A stretch of 64,000 bases of DNA from Harmothoe impar (GCA_947462335.1 OX381709.1:68254609-68318608); one strand, 5' to 3'. Positions 48,571 through 61,101 are shown, numbered from the stretch's first letter. Numbers and translations are program-made. Notes: generated from the letters alone by a model not told the origin.

Positions 48571-48775
48571 ACCTGTTATGAATGCCACGAGGCTGGAGAC
48601 TCCTGCAGTTTGTTTTGCGATTTTCTGCTCCACCTGGCAAGAAAGGTGCCAATAGAATAATAGCCGGCTTGTGGAGAGAATTGTGATTGAAATTACAAAT
48701 TCGCCAAATAAAGTGAGGAGAGCGCATCCCCCCAAGCAGCACTTGCGCACCACAAAAGACCAGCCGGATATTAAC
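48571..48775 (-). other. Possible 5' exon on the minus strand beside a CRE/NRF1 block
   Basis: Read on the minus strand, two overlapping frames stay open from the promoter-like motifs to a donor-like ATAACAG|GTAACAAAAG at about 48570. One frame contains an ATG (MRSPHFIWRICNF...). The other lacks an in-frame ATG but encodes a hydrophobic stretch (ALLTLFGEFVISITIL). This could be a first exon, or just a 5' UTR exon, of a gene running leftward. No protein is recognised. Confidence 0.25.
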
Positions 48776-48779
48776 GTTC

Positions 48780-48808
48780 ACGCATGCGTGGTTAGTGACG
48801 TGACGTCA
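48780..48808. promoter_or_regulatory. NRF1-like palindrome plus full CRE
   Basis: ACGCATGCGT (48780-48789) and TGACGTCA (48801-48808), with an extra overlapping GTGACGTGACG, lie within 30 bp. Such pairs are common in animal core promoters. The possible exon on the minus strand begins right beside it. Confidence 0.4.
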
Positions 48809-51237
48809 CATTAGTTAAGATATTGTTTAGTCATTGTATTGAGTGTGGGACGGACGAGCGTCACTGGGTATTTCACGCATGGCTTCTGGGGGTTGCATGT
48901 TATGGGGTGGGGATGGGAGGGATGTGATTTGTAATCTGTGTAGAGAATAAACGCAGGTCTCCATATTAAACACCCCTATGATGACAGGGTGGGGGGAGGA
49001 GGGTTTAGAGCTGGCAGCATGCTGTGCGGCAGGGGTGGTCTTATTGTGCTGTTGGTGCTACCCTTAAGTACCCTTTTGTACAACATGGGCCTATTGTAAA
49101 CCCCACTCTCCCCATCCCTTCCTGTCCCTCCTCCTACAGCCGGCTCTGCACCTGTGACTCCACTCAGATTTAAAACCCTCTGTGTGGAGGTGTACCCCCT
49201 GCTGGTGTCGGGGTGATTCCCCTGTAGACCACAGTACCGCACTAATGTCTATATCTAGTACTGGTCAGGAACTGTGGAGCTTCCCCTGTGGTGTGAGCTG
49301 CAGTGGTCAGCTGGTATGGGCAACAGGTGTAGTAGGCCTATGCATCAGATGTTTGGTGGGGTCTATGCCCAAAGGTCAAAACGATAAATATGATCCATAC
49401 TGACCACTGGTATATATGAGATGTGTGAGACAGCTTCTTGGCTAAGCTCAAGCTCAAATAAGAAAATGAGGGTCACACTGACCACACCCATCTTTAATGT
49501 GGATGGTTAGGTGAGACAAAGGGCAGGTGTGTAGTGGGGTGGGGGGTGGGGGTCAAACCAGAAGAGGTGTGCCCGCATGTAGACAGAGCCATAACGCACG
49601 GTGGCAGACAACAGGTAGCGGCTAACATGATGGGGCATTGTCCACGCTAACACTGGGATTAAACAGCAATAAGGGACAGTGAGGTTAAAACCTTTGCCTC
49701 AGGGGCATGGCAAGTAGTTTCAAAGGGGGTTGAAAGGAACATCTTTCTTTTTGTATGGGATTGTGCCGCCCCCAAGAGAAAAGGCACAAATGGTGGGCCC
49801 TGACCTTGCTGCCCACCCCTGTACTTAATGGCAGGGGTTGGGCTGGCTGGCAGCTCGGGCGCCCAGCCCTGCACCCACCATGTGAAACATTAATGTACCA
49901 CCGTTAACAAAATGGGAGTGAGTACATCACCAACGGAACGGCCATCGACCACTGAGATTGAGCGTTAAATACCCCGATAGGCACTGCATTGCTGACGCCA
50001 TAGGGAATGCCACTGCGAGGAAAACTAATATCTCACCTGGGATTCACTTGTGGTACTGAAGCATATATATCTATAATACAGTGATACTTCAGAAATGGAA
50101 AAAGAAAATGAAAGTGCCTGGAAGTGTTCGAGGCTTTCACAGTCGCCTTATTGTTAGGACCTTCAAAATGAGCTGCTCGGAGATGAAATCACCTATTGTG
50201 AGAAATAGATTTGTGATGCTACTTATGAGTGGATATTCTTATGATGAATAATGGCTGTTCAGTTGGCCATATCCCTAGACATGTATACATTCAGTTTCGC
50301 TTCAATATCTGTATATCTGATGGATATATGGTTATTCTATGAAATCATATCATATATACCTGTGTCTTTTTTGCTAGTTATAAAGAGACCATCAGTCGTG
50401 TCAGTTTACCTGTTAAGATTATTTTCATTCAATTGTACATTCTCTTTTCAAGAATGACCTGTTGTCAATAGAGACCGTCGGGAGCCCATTATTCGAAGAA
50501 TCGTGCATCTTTGTCCATAGACAATCTGACATCCAGCTGCGAATTTTGTCAAGTCATCATCGATGATCTGGAAATGTTTAGTACCAACCTCCTGAATGTA
50601 TAAGCATTTCTATGCTGTGTCATCATCCAGGTCAGAGGTCTTTAGACATCATTTCTGTATTCCTCTGTACTCGGTCCCAGAATGAAACATGAGATGACAA
50701 TCTTTATACATTTTAACTTTGACACTTTATTATTTATTCATACCGGTACTACTGAGATACATGTATCACTACCCATCGCATGCAGTGCTCATGCCTCGTG
50801 TATTTATCTAGCGTGGAGGCAGAAGTCAACTGCTGATAGGTACACTATATCGTATATGTCACAAATATATGTCACTACGGACTTCTGCTCTACGACTACG
50901 ATCCGACGTTATTGTCCACCTCTCGTATATATTCGTATGCACCCTGCCTCTAAAATATGGGGAACAGCCCGAATCTGTCATGTTATGTGTTTTATGGGCA
51001 TCTTTTGAATGGCAAAGATCCAACATATTAGTATGAGCTCTACCATGGGTAATGTGTACGGTAGTACCACAGCGACACCCGCGGGGCAGCCACGCACTAC
51101 CGGGTATACCCTTCTCATACCTGCTACATTGTACAATGTACTACATTGTATGCCGCGCTGAACCCTACGTCCAAGCCCCACCCAATGTTTAGGAGAGACG
51201 CTGTCCGGTATAAATGAAAGACCCGGATGTCGTGTCC
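48809..51237. other. Gene-free or intronic stretch
   Basis: No supported exon. Short frames on both strands have no motif. G-rich runs near 48905 and 49540. Confidence 0.4.
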
Positions 51238-51285
51238 TGACGTCACGCAATATGTGACGTCACGACCGGCGCCTGCGCAATGCAC
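51238..51285. promoter_or_regulatory. Twin CRE cluster with GC-rich core
   Basis: Two perfect TGACGTCA(C) sites at 51238-51245 and 51255-51262 are followed by CGACCGGCGCCTGCGCAATG, whose GCCTGCGC resembles an NRF1 half site. This looks like a proximal promoter or enhancer; direction and target gene cannot be told. Confidence 0.45.
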
Positions 51286-54237
51286 ACCTACCTGGAGTCT
51301 GTGATCACGCCCTCTGGTGGCATTATACCTGATTAGGCTCAAAGCTAGAACCTAATGTACCGGTCTCCATAGCAACCCTTTTATCAAGCCTTTCCCGCCT
51401 AGTTTTTGGTTTTCATGACGTTTTTTTCCTAGGGTGTGTGGGGTGTGGGCAGCGTTTCCCCAAACCCCACCCTAACACGCACGCAACCCTGGCATTCAAA
51501 CAACAGTGTTTTACCTTTAGTCTCAGTGTATTCATTGGGTGAGAAAATGGGGTCAATGCAGTGAGAGGTGTATTGAAAACTTGCATTATTTTTTATTGGA
51601 GGGCATGAATTTGAAAACATGTGGCAAGTTCATGGCGTGAAATCGTACACATTTGCCCACATGCTCATCATGTGTGGAGGCGTTATTGCTGGTCCATTAT
51701 CCCTGCACGAACCCTGCTCCCAATTTACCCCGACCTGGGACCCGACCTCTGTACACCTCTTACACATGAGGGCACAGCGAACATGGAAATTTAATGTATA
51801 TATTAAATATATGCATGCTATATAATGTGTGTGTATATACATTATACATGTATATATATAGATTCCCTTTTTAATATTCATGATAAGTGGTGTCACAGGA
51901 GGACATATTCACACCTGTGAATGCTCATCAATATATACTTAAATGTATTACATGTATATTCATACAATATATTGATGTGTGAATACAACAATGTCAACAC
52001 ATGTTACTGACTACATATCAGTAATCCCATGGGATTCAATAGTCCCTTCCTATCCGCCACAGTATTTATTATCAGAAATATCAGGAATATTTCAAGCTTA
52101 TAATAATGTCACAAGCTTGGTTATGAAGCATGTATTTATATTAAAAGAATATAACAGGCATAATCTGCAGTCAATCAGATGAAGGGGGATTTGGAAGGTA
52201 ATGGGGGGGGGGGGCGGCTGATCAGTGTAACAGTGCCATCAATAGCCAACAGGAAACTGGTAAGTGGTGTATATCGACCCAGGAGGAGGGGGCGGACCCC
52301 CCAGACCCCCCCCCCCCCCCCACATCATACCACCTGATGTCCAGCCACATAATGGGGGCGGATTAATATATTGATACAAAGGGTCCGTGTTCCTGGACAT
52401 AAACCGGAAATCGAACCACATCTCTTAGAGCTGGGGGTCGGGGATCTCTGGTATAAAGACTTAAGCTGTTTGCCGATCATTAATACATCGTGAGCCCCTC
52501 TGATCTCCTTAATGTATAATATATATAGGACTAGGGGTAACTCCCTCTGACATCTTAGTCATCTTATATACTGGTGATGGCTGACTGAGCACCCACAGGA
52601 CACCTGTGTAGACTCCATACCTTTATGGTCTGGTCTGTGAAGCAGACCTTGGGGGTAGACCAAGCTAGACTAGAGTACCTGGCCACTGTCCCTTATATTG
52701 TGCTAGTCTAGGGTAGACCTGCCCATGGTCTTTTCTTTTGCATTTAATGGCAAAATAAGGGGAACTGAGGGATTGTCAACTCTAGCCTTGGGGTGTAGCC
52801 TTGAGGACCACATAATGACCGTACCGGACAAGCAGTACTTTATAAATACTTACCCCCCCCCCACCCCTGATTTCCTCTACCTACCGAATGACCTCATCAG
52901 TGTTACCTTGGTGAGGGGCCTGCACCACACACCTACCTCTTCCCGCCGTCAGCTGGGACCCCCCCCCCCCACATCAACCCACACCAGCAGGTATGAGTCA
53001 TGCTATAAGGCCCAGGGGTGACCTATGGCAGATAGAAAACTCCACAACCCCTACACTCCAGACCCACGTGGTATGGACCTCTAACCTATCAGCTCTAGAC
53101 GGGCTATACGATATGTCACATATCCGTGGTTGCAGACTAGTTCATCCCGGAGTTCATCCCATCTAAAGGCCAAACCATCTCTAGCTGGGAGCTGTCCGGT
53201 GCACCTGATGCCAGTTTTATAGCCTCTAGCCTGGTTATATACGTTTATATGACGACTATATGGTTATAGGTGCTGGGGCTGCGTCAGATTGGAGTAATGA
53301 ATAGCACCGAGAGCACACAGCGATAACAACTGTCAGGACCAGTTGGGAGAAGCAGTATAGACAGTTTCTAGAGCAGGATATACAGTTTTATACACCCCTA
53401 TACATACAACATGGAATATAGATGGTGCTAGATGTGTCAGTGTCTAGGATGTCTATTTTTGTGGATCTCGGGGAGGATAAGACGCGTCAGGTTGCTGATA
53501 TCTAGACCATTGGGAGACAGAGGAGGATGGGTGATGAAGTCATAGCTGGAGTATCCCCAAGATGTCTCTGTGATGTGGGTGATTCCCACTGGGTTAGTCA
53601 TTCTTGGTCGAGGAGATAGGAAAGGAGGAAGCTTTCTACCCCGCTTTCCCCACACTAGAGAACCTATACAACTTGTATAGTGGTAGTGTCATTGTACACA
53701 CTGACAACAGTGGGAGAACTTTCATTACATTTGTATAGTTATTTGTGTAAACTGGTACGACAACTTTCAGTTTGGCTCCGAGGCTTGGATGCTACATCAG
53801 AGACACTACATGTATAAGAAGTCTGGAATCATTGGTAACACTCCAGAGAAGATCATTTATCAGGACTGGAGGACAGAGTAGAGAGGAACATAGGAGAGTG
53901 GTACAACACGTTGTTGTAGCCCTAGTGGGAGACCCACCAACATGACCCAGTATCCTAATATGCAGTATGGCCCTGCCATTAGCGGGGCGGCCCCCCTGCA
54001 GCCACACTTGTAGGTCAGCAGGCCTTGTTTTACCTCGGCACAGGGAGGGGAGGAGGAACCTCAGGGCAGCACAGAGCTGGCATTGTGTGCAGCAGAAAGA
54101 GGCCGCCGACTGGAGGTAGGTCAGTAGTGGCGGACAGCAGTGGTCTAGTTGTGTCTACAGATACAGCACGTAGTAGTAGTGTTCTACTATAACAACAACT
54201 GGAGGAGTACAGGAGGGGCTGAACCTGTCACCTCCTC
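51286..54237. other. Gene-free or intronic stretch
   Basis: AT-rich palindromic DNA around 51790-51975 (CATCAATATAT against ATATATTGATG), homopolymer G at about 52203-52214, C at 52307-52321, 52853-52862 and 52961-52970. No supported exon. Confidence 0.45.
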
Positions 54238-54246
54238 ACCTCCAGA

Positions 54247-54507
54247 TACGCTGGCTACCTGCGTGTAGTATAATACACGCAGGTGTAGGCTAAAATATTG
54301 CCTGTCAATCATCCAGATTCAAGCCCTTTATGCTAGGTGACACCTCTGTCTTTACTGTATCTTTCATAATGCAAATCGCCACCTAGGGCAGTGCAACAGA
54401 ACTATGCGTCAGATTTTGGCCAGGCCTGATCCCGCCTGGCTCACAGAGCTAATTGCTCAACACCTGCGTGTATTATACATTTGTACTACACGCAGGTAGC
54501 CAGCGTA
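54247..54507. mobile_element. MULE-like MITE with perfect 9-bp target duplication
   Basis: The element begins TACGCTGGCTACCTGCGTGT and ends with its complement. It is flanked by ACCTCCAGA on both sides (54238-54246 and 54508-54516). A 9-bp duplication is typical of Mutator-like elements. Each 40-bp end is itself a hairpin, because CTACCTGCGTGTA is followed by TACACGCAGGTGTAG-like sequence, so four related CCTGCGTGTA words occur. 261 bp, non-coding. It lies about 590 bp upstream of the ATG of the membrane-protein exon. Confidence 0.9.
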
Positions 54508-54766
54508 ACCTCCAGACTGCTATAACCCTGCTTACCCTGTACCCTGCACCCTGCCATGTCTGTGAGCGTGCACTGACTCACTCTGCACGCTGCTGGGGAT
54601 CCAATTGGTGCATCATCACAATAGGCTGACAAGGCACGGCAGACTCCCTGTGTATGGGGGAGAGAGGCTGGCTGGGACGTGCTATAGGACCAGGAGGAGG
54701 GGAGGAGTGTGAGCAGCCCTGGAGGTAGGTCGTCCTGCTGCTGCTGCTGCTCTTGTTGCTGCTGAC

Positions 54767-54862
54767 ATGGAGGTGTGCAGGAGGAGGCCGGCCGGCAGGT
54801 TAGCTGACAGAGAGGAGGAGGGGAGCAGATCCAACTCGGCAGGACGAGTAGTAGTACTATAG
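54767..54862 (+). other. Upstream open reading frame in the putative 5' UTR
   Basis: An ATG at 54767 (GACATGG) opens a 31-codon frame ending TAG at 54860-54862, after a CTGCTGCTG run (54735-54750). If the transcript of the membrane-protein exon starts upstream of it, this uORF could reduce translation from the ATG at 55095. The transcript start is not known. Confidence 0.3.
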
Positions 54863-55094
54863 AGTCCTGCTACAGACTCCTACACTGCAGGCAGATAGCA
54901 GCCACCCAGACTCCACCACCACCACCACACCCTGCCCTCACTCACTCACCCAGCTCCAGTTCCTCCAGTGTAAACTGACAGCCTGCTGCAGTGTTTGGGA
55001 CTGCCTGCCCCACCCACCCAACCCACAGTAGCAGTAAACGACCCCCTCCCCTCAGTCTTACTTGGGCTGCAGCCTCTACCTCTGCCAGGACACT

Positions 55095-55833
55095 ATGGAG
55101 CAGCGCCAGGAGGAGAGGAAGGAGGGGTCAACACCTGTGGCCACTGACCGCCACCACCAGCACCACCACAGCAGCAGTGACCAGCACCACCACCAGAACC
55201 ACTCATACCAGGACCTGGAGGAGGTAGGAGTGGTCAGTTCGGTTACTAATACATGTCCTACTCCTGCTACTACAACACCTACTACACCAGATCTCCCCAC
55301 CACCAGTACCACAGCCACTACCCTAGCCATGGACGAAGAAGCCCTGGAGGAACAGGAAGCCTTGGAGGCCTCTCCTCCCTCCCAGGCCGATGAGCTGGAG
55401 GAGGGGGATGGAGTGGAGGCAGATGCTGTTGTTTCTAGTACTAACATGAAAGTTGGATCCCAAGGTAGGGAGCGCCAACAGGGGAGGGATGAGTGCGATG
55501 GGACGGCAGGAGGAATGTTCTACTATTACTGCCCCCTTCCACTCAGAGCACCCTGGAGGAACATGTACAGGAGCAAGAAGTGTGTGGTGTACGGTGTAGT
55601 TCTTGCAGGATTATGCTGCCTGGTACTGGTACTCAGTGTGGTCATCTGGAGGGTCAGCACTGGAGCAGGAGGAGTAGAAAGAGGTAATGTTAATAATGGT
55701 GAAATCACCCTGGAGGAACAGGGTAAATATCTGAAGCAATCTAACGAGAAGGGGACCCTGGAGGATGTACCACACACGCCCACCCTGGGCACTGGCCCCC
55801 TGGTGGCTGCTACAGACAGCATGGACTACAGAG
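55095..55833 (+). CDS. First coding exon of a type II single-pass membrane protein
   Basis: 246 codons from the ATG at 55095 (CACTATGGAG context). The frame extends 33 nt upstream only from a TTG. Residues 1-40 are polar and His/Gln-rich (HHQHHH, DQHHHQNH), 55-80 Thr/Pro-rich, and 80-110 strongly acidic (EEALEEQEALEA). Next comes a basic patch RAPWRNMYRSKK (151-162), then a membrane helix at about 163-185 (VVYGVVLAGLCCLVLVLSVVIW). About 60 lumenal or extracellular residues follow. Positive charges before the helix imply N-inside, type II topology. The exon ends at AGAG|GTGCGT after 55833, phase 1. The arrangement loosely recalls sarcoglycan-type or other type II ectodomain proteins, but I recognise no domain. 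An internal donor-like GAG|GTAGGA near 55221 could shorten it. Confidence 0.65.
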
Positions 55834-57605
55834 GTGCGTATAGGGGATCATGAGGGTAGAGGTATTATAGGGGCTTATTTAACTCTTTATTAAAGGACGG
55901 TGCAGTGCTGTATGGATGCGAGTTACTCACAAGTGCTGCATTCAACCACCATGCCATGGGGTTGATACACTCCTGAAGGCTCAGCATGATGCATGCATGC
56001 AGCACTGGTAAAGCTTATCGCCAAGGCTGCATTCATGCATCATGGCGATTTAGGGTTCAACACATGGTTTCCAGCACATCTAACCACTGTGTTGCCATGA
56101 AATGGTTATGATCATAAAGATCTACATGAACAGGGTCATACCTGAAGAATGGAAATCTCAAGTACACTCTATGGTATATTGAAGTAATGGTATATATATA
56201 CGGACGTATACCTATATAGGGGCACTGTTCAAATGTAGATATTGTAGGTATGTACATACCCACCACGTATTAATCATATGAGTCAACAAAGGAAAAGAAG
56301 AGCTGAGGTAAGGCACAATGTCTGAGCCAATTCAATCAGGTGCCATAATGTGCTTGAATAGCCCAATTATACATTCACCTGACGGTGTGTGTGGGCCAGA
56401 CTGTACTAGTCATGTTTATTGTAGTCCTGCCGTTATTATTCATATACAATATGTCAGCCTCAATGTGAGGAACAGGTGGGTATCCCCACATAAACAATGG
56501 CCCACTCATTGTTTATTGTGGTGCTGAGTGCCAATGCTGAGGTTGTCAAGTGCCTGTAAGCATGGGCAAGTATAATATAGTTGGACGTTTTCCGGGGACG
56601 TTTTCCGCTAAGGAAGTGATAATATTGTTTTAAGAGGATAGGAAACACTTCTACACTTCTAATATATCAAGATCCGTAATCTTTAGCTTGAGGTGCTGTG
56701 TATGATGTGTCATGTCGTATACTGTCTAGGTTGTGTCATTGGCAACAGTAATAATTGTATGACGAATCCATGCCCCAGATACAACAGGGACTGCGGCGAA
56801 TGCGGTCAGAGGAGACATATGTCAAATAGGACAACAATACAACCACCATTTACCATCAGCAGAACAGACGGCTATTCTCCACATAATGTAGACCTGTATT
56901 GTCAGCCACACCTAGTAACAGTAGTATTATAGTTCCTGGAAACCTTAGAACACACAGGGCAGACACTAGATGGTCAGCTGTCCACCTGTGCGCATGCCCA
57001 CTGACCTGGACCGGATGTGGTCAGGTTGCCATAGTGAACCTGCCCCGTTTTGGCTTTGACCTTTCCCTTTCCGCCATGTCCTTTTTATGTGTGCCTGTAT
57101 AGGCATGTTTATGTGTTTTAGTAGATAGGCTTGTCAAGGGGGTTGGGGTAGGAGGAAGTGGTGAGGAAGTAAGGAAGTAACAGAAAAAGAATAAAGGCTT
57201 GCCATAATTGTTAGCTTGGCCGAATAAGAAGAGAAGAAAAGTCCATGGTCCATGGGTAATCGTGGCCAATCATGCGTGACAAGGGATAGCCATAACCACA
57301 AAGCCACTCTAAACGTCCGACCAACCGCTTTGCATTCTGGGAATGACCTGGAGGTCAGGCCGACCAAGGCCATACTGGCCCCCTAGTGGAGGAAGTTGTG
57401 ACTAATAGTCCCAGAGCGTCACAATGTCATCTGTCACGGCAATTCTAGCTGTCACTGTCAATGGACGAGAGGTGACGTCCATAGCGAAAAATGTGCCCCC
57501 CGGAGTCTTTGGTCAAGAAATGTTACCACCCGGGGCCCCTACACACTAGCTGAGATTGTTAGCTCTCTGGGATTTGCTTAGCCTGCGGAACTCAATCTAT
57601 CCCTA
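55834..57605. other. Probable intron with a dispersed repeat fragment
   Basis: Begins at the donor of the membrane-protein exon. Around 55875-56055 lies a TTTAACTCTTTATTAAAGGA...GCATGATGCATGCATGCAGC repeat related to the TTAA-flanked element at 61106-61297. No exon supported. Confidence 0.45.
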
Positions 57606-57889
57606 GGCCAAAAAAAAAAAAAGGTTCGTTTCCGGTAACCCGACCGGGTCTAGCAAAACAGGGCCGGGTCCCCCTCTTTTTTTCTCTTTTTCAAATTTTT
57701 CCCTACATACCAGTTTTTACGGCTTGTAAATCGGATAATTTTTAAGGATTTTAGAGGAAAAACGCTAAATATAGGCCTAAAATGAGAAAATTAAAGAAAA
57801 AAAAAAAAAAAAAAAAAAAAATATCCGACCGGCCGGGTCTGGGTTGTCTGACCATGTTACCGGAAACCAACCTTTTTTTTTATTTGGCC
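57606..57889. mobile_element. PIF/Harbinger-like MITE, family A copy 3
   Basis: GGCCAAAAAAAAAAAAAGG and the complement of GGCCAAATAAAAAAAAAGG as ends, CTA duplication on both sides (57603-57605, 57890-57892), sub-terminal GTTTCCGGTAAC on both sides, and an internal A25 run (57797-57821). Same family as the two copies nested in the 10.3-kb element. Confidence 0.85.
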
Positions 57890-60267
57890 CTATGCTATCC
57901 TTTCCTTAAAAAAAGTGAAACAGGATCATCAGAATATAAATCTAAAGTGTCAGTATGATGTCATGCAATACAACCAGGATATGTAACATCTGATTTATAA
58001 TAAGGAAGAAACGTCCCCCACATGTACTATCTCATCTCCTACCATATATGGTACATGGGGTTTCTTTTTGGTTACCTAGGGTATTTCAGAAATGAGAATC
58101 CTTTCAAGAATGTGCCTGGAGCTGAGGTTGCTTTACAGAAAAATAATTGAAAATTAAGAAAAGAGTGGTTAGGTTGGAAGAAAACTGGTTGGTATTTAGA
58201 GTGAGGCGTTGTGTATGAACCCTGCAGGGGTTAGTTCCAGGCCCAGGTTCCAGGGGGTTAGTTGAAGGTGTTTGCCTTAGGGTCTGCAAGGGAATGCCTT
58301 CTCCAATACCTGTATAAGTAGAAGTATAGTGGTTAAGTGTGGGGTTAGTTTTAAACACTGCTCATACATAACCCTCCAGATACATCTACATTTTTATGTC
58401 AGAAACCTGCCAATACAACTCCAGGGTAGCATCATCCCATTCCCCAGAGCCCATTACAGTCAGTGCACATGGGTATGGCTCCATGCTAATGGTCCTGGGG
58501 CAACCCCAACTATTGCTCACAGGCATAAGTGCCTCTATTCCACCCCCTCTTACTCACATTCAATCATAACTATTGCCAACCCACAATTGTAGCAGCAATA
58601 CATATGTACTAAAACCCATAATGTTCTCCAAGCCAGAACGCATCAGTATGAGACAGTAATAGCCATACGCACAATATTACCTAAGATGACAGATGACAAA
58701 CCAATATCGACACGGTGTACGGCTAGCTCAGATAACCGACGTGTGTTTTGACATTCAGTATAGACACAGTGCATGTTGTGGGAGAACAGGAGGAGACCCG
58801 GGAGGGGGCCTACAGGCAGATGTATCACAGCAAGGCCGATTCAAATGTCAAAGAAGTCTCAATACATGATCTTTCATATCTGGTCCCAGGGCACTGTTCT
58901 GAACATTGTGTGCATTCAATTACAGTTCTCACAATGATAAAGTACAGCCCCCTCTCCAGCATCTGCACTGACACCCTGTGCCGCCTGTAGGGGGAGGAGA
59001 GGGAAGTGATCCCTGAGAGTTGAGGGAAACCAGGGCTTGTGCTGCCGCTGGTGCAGTGTTATAGTTGGATCCCTGGGGTTGTCCCAGGGGGAGGTAGTGG
59101 GTGAATCATCATCATTTGTCAAGATGTCTAGACACGTCAACCAAGATCAGGAGTCAAGCTGATAAATATTAATCCCCTCTGGACTAATCTGCTTAAATCC
59201 TCTTAAAATAGTGGGTGGTACAAAATTAGGTTTCTAATTAATTTTCTGAGTTCGGTCATTATTCAGTTTTTTTGTTAGACATGGAAATAACTTTAATGTT
59301 TTGTTGAATATGCACCAGGGCATTCCATCTGGGTTATTAATGTGATGTGGACAGCAAAAATCTGCATTAATCGATTTTTCAGGAATTAGGTTTTAGCAGA
59401 TTTTAATACACAAATGTGACACATTAGTATTAATTGCAGGACCGCGCCTTCATATTTAAGATGTTATCATTTCAAATTTCACTGTGAATCTAAAATTAAT
59501 ATTAATCGCCATACAATGCTATAAATCACTAGAGCTCGCCACGGGAAAATCAACGATCAACACATTACCACTGTGAACAATCGATCAATTCTGAACGGGC
59601 TCCGATACTTTATTGTTAGATATTTTATCCATTACAAGCCCCGGAAATGTTATGTAGAACTCTGTAAATCATAGCTGGCGTGTTTTTAGTTGAGCAGAAA
59701 GCGGTCAGCAGGAATAATGTTCACTGTGAACTGTAACATTCAGCTGCAGTTCTAAATATAAGTGAGTTTTGACATATGTCAGCAGTAAGCTGCAGCCTGA
59801 GCAGATCCATGAGCAGTTAGAGTCTATCCAGGACTAACTCTCAAACCCTCCTACAGAAAGGGGTTCTAAACATGACAGTACACTATACACCATAGCAGCA
59901 TGATGCACCACCAATGTAGAGCCGGCGAGTTACGCGCCAGTGCTACGAGACAAATGCTGCCTTGAAGCATCATGCGACTTTTGATTGAATATAAAGGCTG
60001 GGATGGAGAGCTTATTTCAAGACATGTTGTGTTATCATTGTTTAGTGTGGGCTTGGACTACATGTATTGGGTTCTGTCAGGTAGCGCTACACCAACTCTG
60101 GGTGGAAGGTGAGCTGCTGTGGGAGCAGCTCGCGAGTTGGAGCTGCTCACGGCGAGTTGTTTCAGGAGCCCGGCGTTTGTTTCCCGGTAACTGAGCAACA
60201 GGATCCTGGGGGTGAGATCTGACGAGACGAGCCGTGAGCTGCTGTCACTCCCCCCCCCCCCCCCCCC

Positions 60268-60320
<53 letters not shown>

Positions 60321-61101
60321 CCACACACCATACCACAGGCCTGAACCGGGCCCTGAACGTAACCACCCACAACCCTCCCTCCCGGCTGTCTTCAGATCCC
60401 CATCAAACCCAGACCTCCCGTGACTGCATATATACCTTCTCTTCCATGCTGTTTGAATTCAACCTGTTTCTAACTTACACCACCGCCTAACGTAATCTAT
60501 CAACTCCCTGAATCTTTATACCTAGGTTCCTGTGCACATAGATTGCGAGTACCTCTCCTGGTCCTCATCTGACGCCTGTTACTGACGCCAACAGCATCAT
60601 GATGAGACTGATGGCTGGTCCTCAGCCAGGTGTCACCTCATCCTCCTTTTTTTTTGGTACCACCACACTACCACCACCAGATCATAGAAGTTCCTTTTTA
60701 GAACCAGTCTTATGTTTCACACTCACAAGACACAACCTGAGGAACAGACAAAAATAGGTTTGGTGATGTGACCACTCTCCCCACTCCCATCCTGCACCTC
60801 CCAGATGTAGGTCGGGGAACTAGGTCATCATAGATCTGTGAACCTGTTTTCCTTTTGGCATCTTTTGATGTAGGGACACAAGGTATGGCAAATCATCATG
60901 ATACTTTCGTATTCCATCAGAACATGGGATGTCAGACAGGGGTGTGAGGTTGAAGATTCAGAGAGGAAATACTAATAAGCTCTGCCAGTGTCCGGACCAG
61001 GGTACAGCATGCAAATAACATGTGATAAAGACTAGTATGACCTCATGGTGCTAGACGAAACCCTCAGAGGTTAGGGTCCTTCTGACATTTGACACCATGA
61101 G
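57890..61101. other. Gene-free or intronic stretch
   Basis: A frame at 58748-58830 after an acceptor-like TTTTGACATTCAG has exon-like codon use but no good donor. Another GCATGATGCACC/GCATCATGCG repeat fragment lies at about 59899-59980. Nothing else is supported apart from the microsatellite listed separately. Confidence 0.4.
60250..60319 (+). repeat. C18 tract followed by (AC)n microsatellite
   Basis: Eighteen C (60250-60267) run into about 25 AC units. The long Pro-His-Thr frame over it is an artefact of the dinucleotide. Confidence 0.95.

Noticed and set aside
54991..55447. Alternative Thr/Ser-rich frames over the membrane-protein exon on both strands
   Set aside because: They are phase and strand shadows of repeated CAC/ACC codons; the type II membrane frame has an ATG, a helix, and a donor.
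58748..58990. Possible internal exon after an acceptor-like TTTTGACATTCAG
   Set aside because: The frame that reads well needs an incoming phase different from the phase-1 donors upstream (phase 1 would hit TAG at once), and no good donor follows.
60058..60490. Open frames of about 100 codons on both strands
   Set aside because: They span a C18-(AC)n microsatellite and encode low-complexity Pro/His/Thr or Val/Cys runs.
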